Positions 7,705 to 14,914 are shown, numbered from the stretch's first letter. The stretch: 15,019 nt of DNA from SIG588 sp045597045 (GCA_045597045.1 JAZODN010000096.1:1-15019); one strand, 5' to 3'. The notes: generated from the letters alone by a model not told the origin. A program made the numbers and translations.

Positions 7705-10320
7705 ATGCGGAAGATATTTGTGAAGGGCTTGGCGTGTATAGTCACGTTTGCATTGACGGTAGCGGGGGCTTCTGCAGTCCAAGCGGCGGAGATCAAAACG
7801 GCGGATCGCACGATCCACCGTTTGACTGTGCCACCAACGGTGGACGGTGTTATTACGGCGGGCGAGTGGGGCGTTGCCGATATGCTGCTGGTAAACTATC
7901 AAACGTTTACCGTGACGGAGAAAGCCCAAAAGATGCCACTGGATGGTGAGGTGTATTTCGGTTGGGACGACACCCATTTTTATCTCGGTGTGACGGCGCG
8001 GTATGAAACGCATCGCAATCCGTACAGCGGTTGGGAAGTGTGGCGCGGTAATTCCCTGCAGATGCAAATAGCGACAGCGGATGGTGAACGGCACGCCTTT
8101 TGTTTTGCGTTGAATGACGATGGCGTGGCACACGGTTACCTTGCGGGCGAAGAAACCTACACCCAAAGGGATGTCGGTGGCGAGTTTTTCGTACGCCGTG
8201 ACGAAGAAAGCCGGACTACATATTACGAAATCGCTCTGCCGCTTGCACAGTTTGGCGGTACGGCACCTCTCTGCGAGGGGGATTCGTTGCGCTTTTCCTA
8301 TGCCATGCGCATGTGGAACGGCTTCGGATACGAGTGGTGCGGCGGCATTTTGAAAGAAGAGAATATTGAAAAGGCCGCTACGCTGACACTCGGCGGTGAC
8401 AAAAAAACGACGTTTACCGAAAAGCTTTTAAATGGCGATGTAGACCAAAACGGGCGTGTGGATTCTACCGATGCCCGTTTGGTGCTGCAGTATGCCGTGA
8501 AAAAGATCGGTGCACAAGCGCTGGATCTGCGCACGGCGGATGCGGATGGTAACGGCAGTGTGAATTCCACCGATGCACGGCTGATCTTACAATATGCAGT
8601 CAAAAAGATCTCAACCCTTCCTGCGGGGAATATACTGGAAGTGGTAACGAACGAAACCATGCACGACAGCCGTACAATTTCGCAAAACACCTTTGCTCCG
8701 ACCGATGAGCGGGCGGGCCAACCGATCTACACGCTGACCGATCTGGTTCCGAAGGAAGCGGAAGTCGGGGCGGCCGTATTCGGGTATTTTGCCTTTCTGA
8801 TGCGGGATAATGAACAACTGCCCTTCTCGTTCCAATGCCATGACGGCGGCGATACGCTCACCGCCATGGTGCCGGCGGGGGTGGATGTTTCGGCCTTGAT
8901 CCCTACTTTCCACTATTACGGCGAAGCGGTGCTGGTGAACGAACGGCCGTTGGTTTCGGGGGAGACGGTTTTGAATCTGACGGCAGCTGTCAGCTTGACA
9001 CTGGTTCCGACGCAAGGAGAATCCCGCACGGTTACGCTGCGGGTGGAAACGCTGGACACGGGACTCCCCTCGGTGGCGCTTTCCACCGCCGATTACATGG
9101 AAATCACCTCGAAAAAGGACTATGTGAACACCACATTTTATCTCGGCGGTGGCGATGCGGCAGAACCGATGCTTGTCACCTCGCGAGCCAAAGGGCGCGG
9201 TAACAGCACCTGGGGGCATCTTAAAAAAAGCTATACCGTGAAGTTGGATAAAAAAGCGACCCTGCTCGATATGTCGGAATCCAAGGACTGGGCGTTGGTG
9301 GCCAACTACGAGGACAAATCGCTGTTGCGCAATCTCGCGGCACAATATCTGGCAGAGGGGACGGGACAGGCCTGGGTGCCGAAGCGCCGGCCGGTAGACC
9401 TGTGGTATAACGGAAAATATTGGGGCACCTATGATCTGGTGGAGAAGATCGAGGTAGAAAGCGACCGTGTGAATATTGCTGAATTTCAAGAGGGTATGGC
9501 AGCGGGAGAAAGCGGCTACCTTATGGAATTTGATTTTCGTGTTGCACAGGTGAGTGATGAACAGCGGGCGGCGTGGCTCACACCGCTTGGCGAAGGGTAT
9601 CCTGTGTATTACGATACCGTTTCCGATGTGTTGTTTATGCAGGTGCCGTCGAGTGAAGCGTGGCTTTCGATCAAGGAACCGAAGTATGAGGATGTGGAAG
9701 CCCGGTCGCAGCATCTTTTGTATATCTATAATAAGGTGGCAACGGCGGTGGAAGCATTGCAAAGTGGGAATTACGCAGCAATCGCTGAGTGCTTGGATAT
9801 CCCCTCCTTCTGTCAATGGTATCTTGTGGAATCGTTTATGAACAATTGCGACAGCGAATTCCACTCCTCCTGCTACATGACCCTGGATGCGAGCGGCAAG
9901 CTTACGATGGGGCCTATTTGGGATTTTGATCGTTCGTCCGAAAATTGCTATTATTGGAACAGCGAAGAAGATCCGTATTATCTGTATCGCCACGAAAAAA
10001 CATGGTTTCCGATGCTGTTCGCTGTGGCAGAATGCCGTGAGATCTTAAAGCAGGAATACGTGGCTTTTCGTGAGCGGATGCAGGAATTGCCCTTGTATAT
10101 TGAAACCGTTGCCGACAGTTTATATGCTGCGCAAACCTACAATTTTATGCGTTGGTCTATACTGGGGATGATGGTTGTTGCCGTGCCGCCTGAAGAGGTA
10201 AGTAACACGGTGGTACTATCTATCAAGGCGGCGAAGGTGTACGAAGCGGAAATTGCCCGCTTGAATGCGTATTTCACCCGCATGGCGGCCAAGATGGAAG
10301 CGTTCATCACCGGTTTGTAA
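7705..10320 (+). CDS. Secreted CotH-type kinase protein with CBM9-like and dockerin domains (paralogue 2)
   Basis: 871 residues with the same domain order as the preceding gene and high similarity throughout. CBM9-like is about 38-230, the dockerin pair 242-302, DUF5018-like about 365-450 and CotH from about 455, with GRGNSTW (497-503), NYEDKSLLRN and WDFD (739-742). A GTG at 7696 would add three residues. The ATG at 7705 is preferred because GAGG lies 8 bases upstream and MRK matches the paralogue's start. The signal peptide is a plain type I, with likely cleavage after AVQA (residue 27) and no lipobox, so it is probably released or held through other contacts. In the second dockerin loop, position 9 is Asn instead of Asp (DADGNGSVNSTD). 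It is co-oriented, 30 bases after the first copy, with no promoter or terminator between, so the pair is probably one operon. The kinase activity and substrate are inferred from family only. Confidence 0.87.
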   Translation: MRKIFVKGLACIVTFALTVAGASAVQAAEIKTADRTIHRLTVPPTVDGVITAGEWGVADMLLVNYQTFTVTEKAQKMPLDGEVYFGWDDTHFYLGVTARYETHRNPYSGWEVWRGNSLQMQIATADGERHAFCFALNDDGVAHGYLAGEETYTQRDVGGEFFVRRDEESRTTYYEIALPLAQFGGTAPLCEGDSLRFSYAMRMWNGFGYEWCGGILKEENIEKAATLTLGGDKKTTFTEKLLNGDVDQNGRVDSTDARLVLQYAVKKIGAQALDLRTADADGNGSVNSTDARLILQYAVKKISTLPAGNILEVVTNETMHDSRTISQNTFAPTDERAGQPIYTLTDLVPKEAEVGAAVFGYFAFLMRDNEQLPFSFQCHDGGDTLTAMVPAGVDVSALIPTFHYYGEAVLVNERPLVSGETVLNLTAAVSLTLVPTQGESRTVTLRVETLDTGLPSVALSTADYMEITSKKDYVNTTFYLGGGDAAEPMLVTSRAKGRGNSTWGHLKKSYTVKLDKKATLLDMSESKDWALVANYEDKSLLRNLAAQYLAEGTGQAWVPKRRPVDLWYNGKYWGTYDLVEKIEVESDRVNIAEFQEGMAAGESGYLMEFDFRVAQVSDEQRAAWLTPLGEGYPVYYDTVSDVLFMQVPSSEAWLSIKEPKYEDVEARSQHLLYIYNKVATAVEALQSGNYAAIAECLDIPSFCQWYLVESFMNNCDSEFHSSCYMTLDASGKLTMGPIWDFDRSSENCYYWNSEEDPYYLYRHEKTWFPMLFAVAECREILKQEYVAFRERMQELPLYIETVADSLYAAQTYNFMRWSILGMMVVAVPPEEVSNTVVLSIKAAKVYEAEIARLNAYFTRMAAKMEAFITGL

Positions 10321-10323
10321 AGC

Positions 10324-10362
10324 AAAAAAGCGATAGAAGCCGTCGGCTTCTATCGCTTTTTT
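10324..10362. terminator. Bidirectional intrinsic terminator
   Basis: A 12-base-pair stem (GCGATAGAAGCC and GGCTTCTATCGC) with a three-base loop is flanked by six A on the left and six T on the right, so it looks functional in both directions. It begins three bases after the second CotH gene and ends eight bases before the stop of the convergent LysM gene. Confidence 0.92.
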
Positions 10363-10370
10363 GTGTGCGG

Positions 10371-10742
10371 TTACGGCAGACACAGGCGGTCGCCTGCAAA
10401 AATAAGGTTTGGGGTGCGGATGTTGTTTAGCCGCACGAGTGCCTCTACCGTGGTGCCGTTGGCGGCAGCGATGGAGTAGAGAGTGTCACCGGGTTGCACG
10501 GTATAGGCAGCTTCGCACGGGGCGGCCATCGGCGGTCGCGGCGGCCGCGGCGGCCGAGGGGGCATGGGGGTTACGGGCGGCATCGGCGGCCGTGGGTTAC
10601 ACGGCAGGCGCAGCCGTTGACCGATTTGCAAAGAGTCGGGGTCGACCAGCCCGTTTAAGCGAATGATGACCGAGGGATCCACACCGCAGCGACGAGCCAA
10701 CGCCCACACGGTGTCACCGCTTTTGACGGTATACAGTATCAT
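10371..10742 (-). CDS. Small protein with two LysM domains and a Pro/Arg linker
   Basis: 123 residues. LysM 1 covers about 2-47 (YTVKSGDTVWALARRCGV) and LysM 2 about 79-123 (YTVQPGDTLYSIAAANGTT). They are joined by a linker of about 30 residues dominated by proline and arginine (PPRPPRPPRPP). LysM domains bind N-acetylglucosamine in peptidoglycan and related glycans. There is no signal peptide or membrane segment, so export by the Sec route is not predicted. Signal-less LysM proteins of spore formers such as SafA act in the mother cell at the cortex/coat boundary, so a spore role is possible but inferred. The ATG has AAGGAGG 7 bases upstream. It is a single gene, convergent with the CotH pair. 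There is no catalytic domain. Confidence 0.85.
   Translation of the reverse strand: MILYTVKSGDTVWALARRCGVDPSVIIRLNGLVDPDSLQIGQRLRLPCNPRPPMPPVTPMPPRPPRPPRPPMAAPCEAAYTVQPGDTLYSIAAANGTTVEALVRLNNIRTPNLIFAGDRLCLP
10531..10557. repeat. Tandem 9-base units encoding the Pro/Arg linker
   Basis: Three adjacent nine-base units (GGCGGTCGC, GGCGGCCGC, GGCGGCCGA on the plus strand) encode the repeated Arg-Pro-Pro of the LysM linker. Such in-frame units can change copy number without breaking the frame, so linker length may vary between strains. Confidence 0.7.
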
Positions 10743-10799
10743 GAGGGTTCCTCCTTCCGCGAAATGGCAGGGGTCGAGCCGCCTGCCTTCTTGCCATTC

Positions 10800-10821
10800 T
10801 ATGCTGCAGAAAAAAAGTTGT
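10800..10821 (-). promoter_or_regulatory. Possible sporulation-sigma-like promoter of the LysM gene
   Basis: On the minus strand CATAGAAT begins at 10803, resembling the -10 of mother-cell sigma factors (SigE CATACAAT-like; SigK CATA). An AC sits 16 bases upstream, as in SigK promoters. No good housekeeping promoter was seen for this gene. The match is short and could be chance. Confidence 0.25.
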
Positions 10822-10829
10822 GCCGTGCC

Positions 10830-10858
10830 TTGAAAATCCCACCGAGAAGTGGTATAGT
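10830..10858 (+). promoter_or_regulatory. Sigma-A-type promoter of the flavin reductase-rsmA operon
   Basis: TTGAAA (10830-10835) and TATAGT (10853-10858) are separated by exactly 17 bases. The expected transcript starts near 10865, giving a leader of about 78 bases before the ATG at 10943. That leader contains a GGTTTTT/AAAAACC inverted repeat that could fold but has no clear role. Confidence 0.7.
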
Positions 10859-10942
10859 AAAATAGTAAAAGTGTCTGCCGTGTGGTTTTTGCGTGCGCAC
10901 GGGCATAGATTGTGATAAAAACCGAATGGGAGTTGTGACGAT

Positions 10943-11452
10943 ATGAGCAAATTTATTGAGATCACACCGCAGGAAATCGAGGGCAATTTGTTTCGCATGA
11001 TCGGGCGTGAATGGATGCTGATCACCGCCGGACAGCCGACCGACTTTAACACCATGACCGCCAGTTGGGGCGGCGTGGGTTGTATGTGGAACGCGCCGGT
11101 GGCGGCGGCGGTGGTGCGTCCGTCGCGGCATACATACGGATTTATGGAACGGGAAAAGTATTACACCCTCTCGTTCCTCGGCACCGAGTTCCGTCACGCC
11201 ATGCAGATTTGCGGCACGGTTTCGGGACGGGATTGCGACAAGGTGGCCGAAGCCGGTCTGACACCGCGCTTTGATGCACCGGCACCGTATTTTGACGAAG
11301 CACAGCTGGTGTTGGTGTGCCGCAAGCTGTATACCTCGGATCTGCAGCCGGAACACTTTTTGGATACCACCATCGAGACACACTATAACGGCGGAGACTA
11401 CCACCGCATGTATCTCGGCGAGATCGTGAAGGTGCTGAAAAAAGCCGACTGA
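10943..11452 (+). CDS. Flavin reductase-family (FMN-binding split barrel) protein
   Basis: 169 residues in the flavin reductase/flavoredoxin-like family, whose members bind FMN in a split beta-barrel and transfer electrons or reduce flavin with NAD(P)H. The NTMTASWGG motif (36-44) is the typical flavin phosphate-binding strand and turn. It is followed by VRPSRHTYGFM and, near the end, HRMYLGEIVKV, also usual for the family. The family is broad, so the substrate and physiological partner cannot be given. The ATG follows GGGAG with about 10 bases spacing. It is the first gene after a good promoter and lies 30 bases before the carboxypeptidase homologue. No signal peptide, so cytoplasmic. Confidence 0.85.
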   Translation: MSKFIEITPQEIEGNLFRMIGREWMLITAGQPTDFNTMTASWGGVGCMWNAPVAAAVVRPSRHTYGFMEREKYYTLSFLGTEFRHAMQICGTVSGRDCDKVAEAGLTPRFDAPAPYFDEAQLVLVCRKLYTSDLQPEHFLDTTIETHYNGGDYHRMYLGEIVKVLKKAD

Positions 11453-11482
11453 AACGGCATGTAAAGGACGGAAGATTACGGT

Positions 11483-12829
11483 ATGAAACGGTTAACGGCC
11501 ATAGCGGTTGCGCTGGTGTTGTTGGCGGCCATGCTGGCGGCACCGATGACGGCACGGGCGGCGTATGCCCTGCCCGAAGACGTGGCGGTGAACGCCAAAT
11601 CCGCGCTGTTGATGTATGTGGGCAGCGATCCCACGCAGGATGCGGTGCTGTTTGAACGGGAGGCGGATGTTCGCCGTTCGCCTTCGGCCACCGTGCGCGT
11701 GATGGTGGGGCTCTATGCCATTCGCGAGATCCGCGCGCGCAATCTGGATATAGATACCGCCACGGGTGTGTACGACCGTGCGTGTTATTTGCAGATCACC
11801 GGCACGGGGCTCGGCGTGATGGGCATGCAAATCGGTGATACGTGGACGCTGCGCGATCTGCTGACCGCTTCGCTGGCGGAAACGGCGGCGGATGCCTGCG
11901 TTACGTTGTGTGCTGCGATATCGGGTAGCGTGTCGGCCTTTTTGGACGGTATGAACCGCCTGGCACGGGAACTCGGATGCAACGATACCGCGTTTGCGAA
12001 CGTCACGGGGCTGGATGCACTCGGACAATACACCACCGCAAGTGACCTGGCGGTGATCATGCGCGAGGCGATGGAATATCCCGAACTGGTTACCATGATG
12101 GGGGTGCGCAACTATGAGGTGAATCCCATTGTGGGCGCAAAGCAGCAGCGTGCCACGGTGAATTCCATGTTGCGCCCCATTACCGACAGTTACTATTCCA
12201 AACTGGAATTCGGCCGCACGGGCTATGCCGACGAAGCAGGGCGCTGCATGGTATCGGTTGCCAAAGACGGTGGCTATCGCTACATGGCGGTGGTGCTCGG
12301 CAGTGCCGCAGCCGACGGCACCGATCGCGCGATCGCCCATTTTGAAGATACGCAAAATCTCTATGAGTGGGCGTTCAACAACTTTTCGTATAAGATATTG
12401 CTGTCGCAAGGGCAACCGGTGTCGCAGTTGCCGGTGGATCTTGCGTGGTCGCAGGATACGGCCGTACTGGTGACGGGAGGCTCGTTCGGCACGGTGGTGC
12501 CCAATGAACTGGATGTTGCCACCGTGATCCTAAAGCCGGTGCTGAACAGCGACAAGGCGGTGGATGCGCCGATTCAAAAAGGTGCCGATTACGGACGGGT
12601 GGAGCTGTATATTCAGTTGGATCAGAAGATCGGCGAGGTGCCTATGGTGGCCGGCGCGTCGGTGGAACGCAGCGACGTGTTACTGGTGTGGCGCTACGTG
12701 CGCGCCGTTTTCACTTCGGTGTGGCTGTATATCGGCATCGGTCTGTTCCTTTTACTGGTGGGTTGTTACGTGGTGTTGAGCGTCGTTCACAACCGCCGCC
12801 GTCGCCGCAGAAAGAGAGGACACCGCTGA
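11483..12829 (+). CDS. Membrane-anchored D-Ala-D-Ala carboxypeptidase homologue, probably inactive
   Basis: 448 residues with the layout of DacF/PBP5-like (peptidase S11) enzymes. A signal peptide covers about 1-27 (ARA-A end), the penicillin-binding domain about 30-300 and a beta-rich region about 305-400. A C-terminal membrane helix (about 413-436) is followed by an Arg/Lys-rich tail. Active enzymes trim the terminal D-Ala of peptidoglycan stem peptides outside the membrane. Here the catalytic motifs are changed. SxxK is ATVR (A69, R72), SxN is TAA (134-136) and KTG is RTG (245-247). The surrounding family sequence, such as LARELGCNDTAFANVTGLD and GYADEAGRC, is intact. The frame is open with no disruption, so this looks like a maintained pseudoenzyme, not a decaying gene. 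The stop overlaps the rsmA start in TGATG. Weak GGAAG site 8 bases before the ATG. Confidence 0.85.
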   Translation: MKRLTAIAVALVLLAAMLAAPMTARAAYALPEDVAVNAKSALLMYVGSDPTQDAVLFEREADVRRSPSATVRVMVGLYAIREIRARNLDIDTATGVYDRACYLQITGTGLGVMGMQIGDTWTLRDLLTASLAETAADACVTLCAAISGSVSAFLDGMNRLARELGCNDTAFANVTGLDALGQYTTASDLAVIMREAMEYPELVTMMGVRNYEVNPIVGAKQQRATVNSMLRPITDSYYSKLEFGRTGYADEAGRCMVSVAKDGGYRYMAVVLGSAAADGTDRAIAHFEDTQNLYEWAFNNFSYKILLSQGQPVSQLPVDLAWSQDTAVLVTGGSFGTVVPNELDVATVILKPVLNSDKAVDAPIQKGADYGRVELYIQLDQKIGEVPMVAGASVERSDVLLVWRYVRAVFTSVWLYIGIGLFLLLVGCYVVLSVVHNRRRRRRKRGHR

Positions 12830-13680
12830 TGCCGCAGTTAACGGATATTGCTTATGTGCGCGCTTTGCTTTCGCGGCACGGATTTTCCTTTTCCAAAAAG
12901 TTGGGACAAAACTTTTTGATCAACCCCACCGTTTGTCCGCGCATGGCGGCGGCGTGCGGCGCCGACCGTGAAAGCGGTGCGTTGGAGATCGGCCCCGGTG
13001 TGGGGGTGCTCACCAAAGAACTCGCCGCCGTGGCAGGGCAGGTGGTAGCTATTGAGCTGGACGACCGTTTGTTGCCCGTGCTGGACGAAACGTTGGCAGA
13101 ATGTGATAACGCGACGGTGGTGCACGGCGATGCGCTGAAACTGGATCTGCACGCGCTGATACGCGAAAAATTCGGAGACCGCCGTGTATCGGTGTGTGCC
13201 AATCTGCCCTACTATATCACCTCGCCGCTGATTATGGCACTGCTCGAAAGTCGCTTGCCGATTGATTCGCTCACCGTGATGGTGCAGCGCGAAGCCGCCG
13301 ATCGTCTGTGTGCCGCCGTTGGCACACGTGCGGCCGGCGCGGTCACACTGGCGGTGGCGTATTACGCCGAAGCGGAAAAACTGTTTGACGTGTCACGCGG
13401 GAGCTTTATGCCGGCACCCAATGTGGACAGCGCGGTGATTCGGCTTACGGTGCGTAAAACGCCGCCCGTTAAAGTAAAAGACGAAAAAATGATGTTCCGT
13501 CTCATTCGCGCAGGCTTCGGTCAGCGCCGCAAGACGGTGTCGAATTCGTTCTCTGCTGCCGTACCCGACCGTGAGCGTCTGCGTGCGGCGCTTGCCGCGG
13601 CAGGAGTATCGCCCACCGCCCGTGCGGAGGAACTCTCCCTCGCGCAGTTTGCGGCAATCGCCGATGCGTTGGAGGGGTGA
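12829..13680 (+). CDS. rsmA: 16S rRNA (adenine(1518)-N6/adenine(1519)-N6)-dimethyltransferase
   Basis: RsmA (KsgA) dimethylates two adjacent adenines in helix 45 near the 3' end of 16S rRNA, using S-adenosylmethionine, during 30S assembly. The 283-residue length is normal. Visible motifs are LGQNFL (25-30), the SAM-binding EIGPGVGVLT (53-62), the acidic AIELDDRL and the catalytic NLPYYI (115-120). The usual RGSFMPAPNVDSAV follows later. The frame is open further upstream, but the start at 12829 gives the family N-terminus. It overlaps the preceding stop in TGATG and has AGAGAGG about 8 bases before it. Last gene of its operon, followed by a terminator. Confidence 0.97.
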   Translation: MPQLTDIAYVRALLSRHGFSFSKKLGQNFLINPTVCPRMAAACGADRESGALEIGPGVGVLTKELAAVAGQVVAIELDDRLLPVLDETLAECDNATVVHGDALKLDLHALIREKFGDRRVSVCANLPYYITSPLIMALLESRLPIDSLTVMVQREAADRLCAAVGTRAAGAVTLAVAYYAEAEKLFDVSRGSFMPAPNVDSAVIRLTVRKTPPVKVKDEKMMFRLIRAGFGQRRKTVSNSFSAAVPDRERLRAALAAAGVSPTARAEELSLAQFAAIADALEG

Positions 13681-13693
13681 AACCCAAAGGGAC

Positions 13694-13733
13694 AAAAGAA
13701 CAGCCGACAGAACCTTCTGTCGGCTGTTCTTTT
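13694..13733. terminator. Bidirectional terminator between rsmA and rmuC
   Basis: A perfect 19-base inverted repeat (13694-13712 with 13715-13733) surrounds two central bases. The GC-rich core AGCCGACAG pairs with CTGTCGGCT, and the outer arms are AAAA on the left and TTTT on the right. It starts 14 bases after the rsmA stop and its right arm overlaps the stop codon of convergent rmuC, so it probably ends both transcripts. Confidence 0.9.
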
Positions 13734-14886
13734 ATTCTTCGTCTGCAGGCAAGTCCAAAATCTCGGCGGCGGTGATAGGGGCAAGATCTTCCACGCTCCG
13801 CAGATTTTTTTGAATGATACGGTTGCGGTTACGTGCATCCTCCAGCGTGCTGCCGGCCTCTTCGATCTTGCGCTGAATTTTATCCAGCGCCACGCCAAAC
13901 TTGTCGTATTGTGCTTTGGCGGCACCGAGCACCTTCCACACCTCGGCGGCGCGGCGGTCGAGTGCGATGGTGCGGAAGCCCATGCGCAAGGTGTTCAAAA
14001 ACGCGGTGATGGTGGTGGGGCCGCACACCATCACGCGGTATTTCTGCTGCAATTCCTCTGCCAAACCGGGGCGGCGCAGCACCTCGGCGTACAGCCCTTC
14101 GGTGGGCAGGAACAAGATAGCAAAATCGGTGGTGGCCGGCACGTTGATATAGAGCCGCGAGATATCGGCCGCTTCGCGTTTGATGATCTGCTCGAGCGCC
14201 TTGGCCGCTTCCTCTACCGCTGCGCGGTCGGCACGGTCGGCCGCCTCCGAAAGCCGCAGATAATCCTCCTGCGGAAATTTGGAGTCGATCGGCAGCCACA
14301 CGAAAGCGCCCTCTTCCTCGCGCGAGGGGATCTTCACCGCAAACTCCACCCGTTCAGCGTTGTTTCGCACCGAAACGTTGCGTTCAAATTGATCGGCGGT
14401 GAGAGTCTGTTCCAGCAAACTGCCAAGCTGCACCTCTGCCCACGTGCCGCGCGCCTTTACGTTGGTCAGCACACGCTGCAGGTCGGACACACCGGAGGCC
14501 AGTTCGCGCATTTCACCGAGCGAGCGATAGACGTTTTGCAATTGTTCGCCCACCGCCTGAAAGCCGGAATCCAACCGTTTTTGCAAGGTGGAGGAAAGCT
14601 TTTCATCCACGGTGGCACGCATCTGCTCCAGTTTTTGCTCGTTGCTTTGCTGTAAACGTTCCACCGCCTCGGAAAGGGTGCGGTTCAAGCGGTCGGACTG
14701 TGTGTTCAGCGTTTGATACAGCCGTTCCTGTTCGGCGGCACGGGATTCGGCCAGTTCGCGCCGCAGGGCACGCAGTTCCTCACGCAGGCGCGCTTCGCTG
14801 CCGTTATCTCGTGGGTGGCGCAGCAACACGGCTAAAAGCAACACGAGGGCAATGGCCGACAGCCCCCAAGTGACGTAAAACTCCAT
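13732..14886 (-). CDS. rmuC: DNA recombination protein RmuC
   Basis: 384 residues. An N-terminal membrane helix covers about residues 3-22. A long Glu/Arg/Gln-rich coiled coil spans about 30-130. The RmuC domain follows (about 130-350) and carries GTWAEVQLGSLLEQTLT, VWLPIDSKFPQEDYLRL and FAILFLPTEGLYAEVLRRPG, all typical of the family. RmuC proteins have a predicted PD-(D/E)XK-like nuclease fold, limit inversions and rearrangements in Escherichia coli, and have been linked to phage defence in some settings. The biochemical activity here is inferred. The ATG has GGAGG 7 bases upstream and a perfect consensus promoter. It appears to be a single gene, convergent with rsmA and divergent from the next gene. 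Confidence 0.93.
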   Translation of the reverse strand: MEFYVTWGLSAIALVLLLAVLLRHPRDNGSEARLREELRALRRELAESRAAEQERLYQTLNTQSDRLNRTLSEAVERLQQSNEQKLEQMRATVDEKLSSTLQKRLDSGFQAVGEQLQNVYRSLGEMRELASGVSDLQRVLTNVKARGTWAEVQLGSLLEQTLTADQFERNVSVRNNAERVEFAVKIPSREEEGAFVWLPIDSKFPQEDYLRLSEAADRADRAAVEEAAKALEQIIKREAADISRLYINVPATTDFAILFLPTEGLYAEVLRRPGLAEELQQKYRVMVCGPTTITAFLNTLRMGFRTIALDRRAAEVWKVLGAAKAQYDKFGVALDKIQRKIEEAGSTLEDARNRNRIIQKNLRSVEDLAPITAAEILDLPADEE

Positions 14887-14914
14887 GTCTTTCCTCCGAA
14901 CAAATGTTTTTCTT

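Noticed and set aside
5077..9993. Three minus-strand open frames of about 460 to 510 codons opposite the CotH genes (5077-6573, 6634-8166, 8611-9993)
   Set aside because: They look like coding-strand shadows. They resemble one another only because the two CotH genes are paralogues, they have no signal or motif, and they are Arg/His-rich.
5041..10320. CotH pair plus LysM gene as a spore-coat gene cluster
   Set aside because: The CotH proteins have clear export signals and glycan/dockerin modules, unlike cytoplasmic spore CotH. The LysM gene is on the other strand behind a terminator. A shared sporulation role is not supported.
10865..10942. GGTTTTT/AAAAACC repeat in the flavin reductase leader as a riboswitch
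   Set aside because: The leader is only about 78 bases, and no conserved FMN-riboswitch or other riboswitch sequence pattern is present. The 7-base stem with a 26-base loop is weak.
12688..12828. N-terminal extension of rsmA back to 12688
   Set aside because: This stretch encodes the membrane helix and basic tail of the preceding protein in another frame. The start at 12829 gives the normal RsmA beginning and a proper TGATG coupling.
13732..14886. RmuC as part of a phage-defence island
   Set aside because: RmuC has been linked to defence in some contexts, but here its neighbours are rsmA and a probable nucleotide-metabolism gene, with no other defence gene or mobile element nearby.
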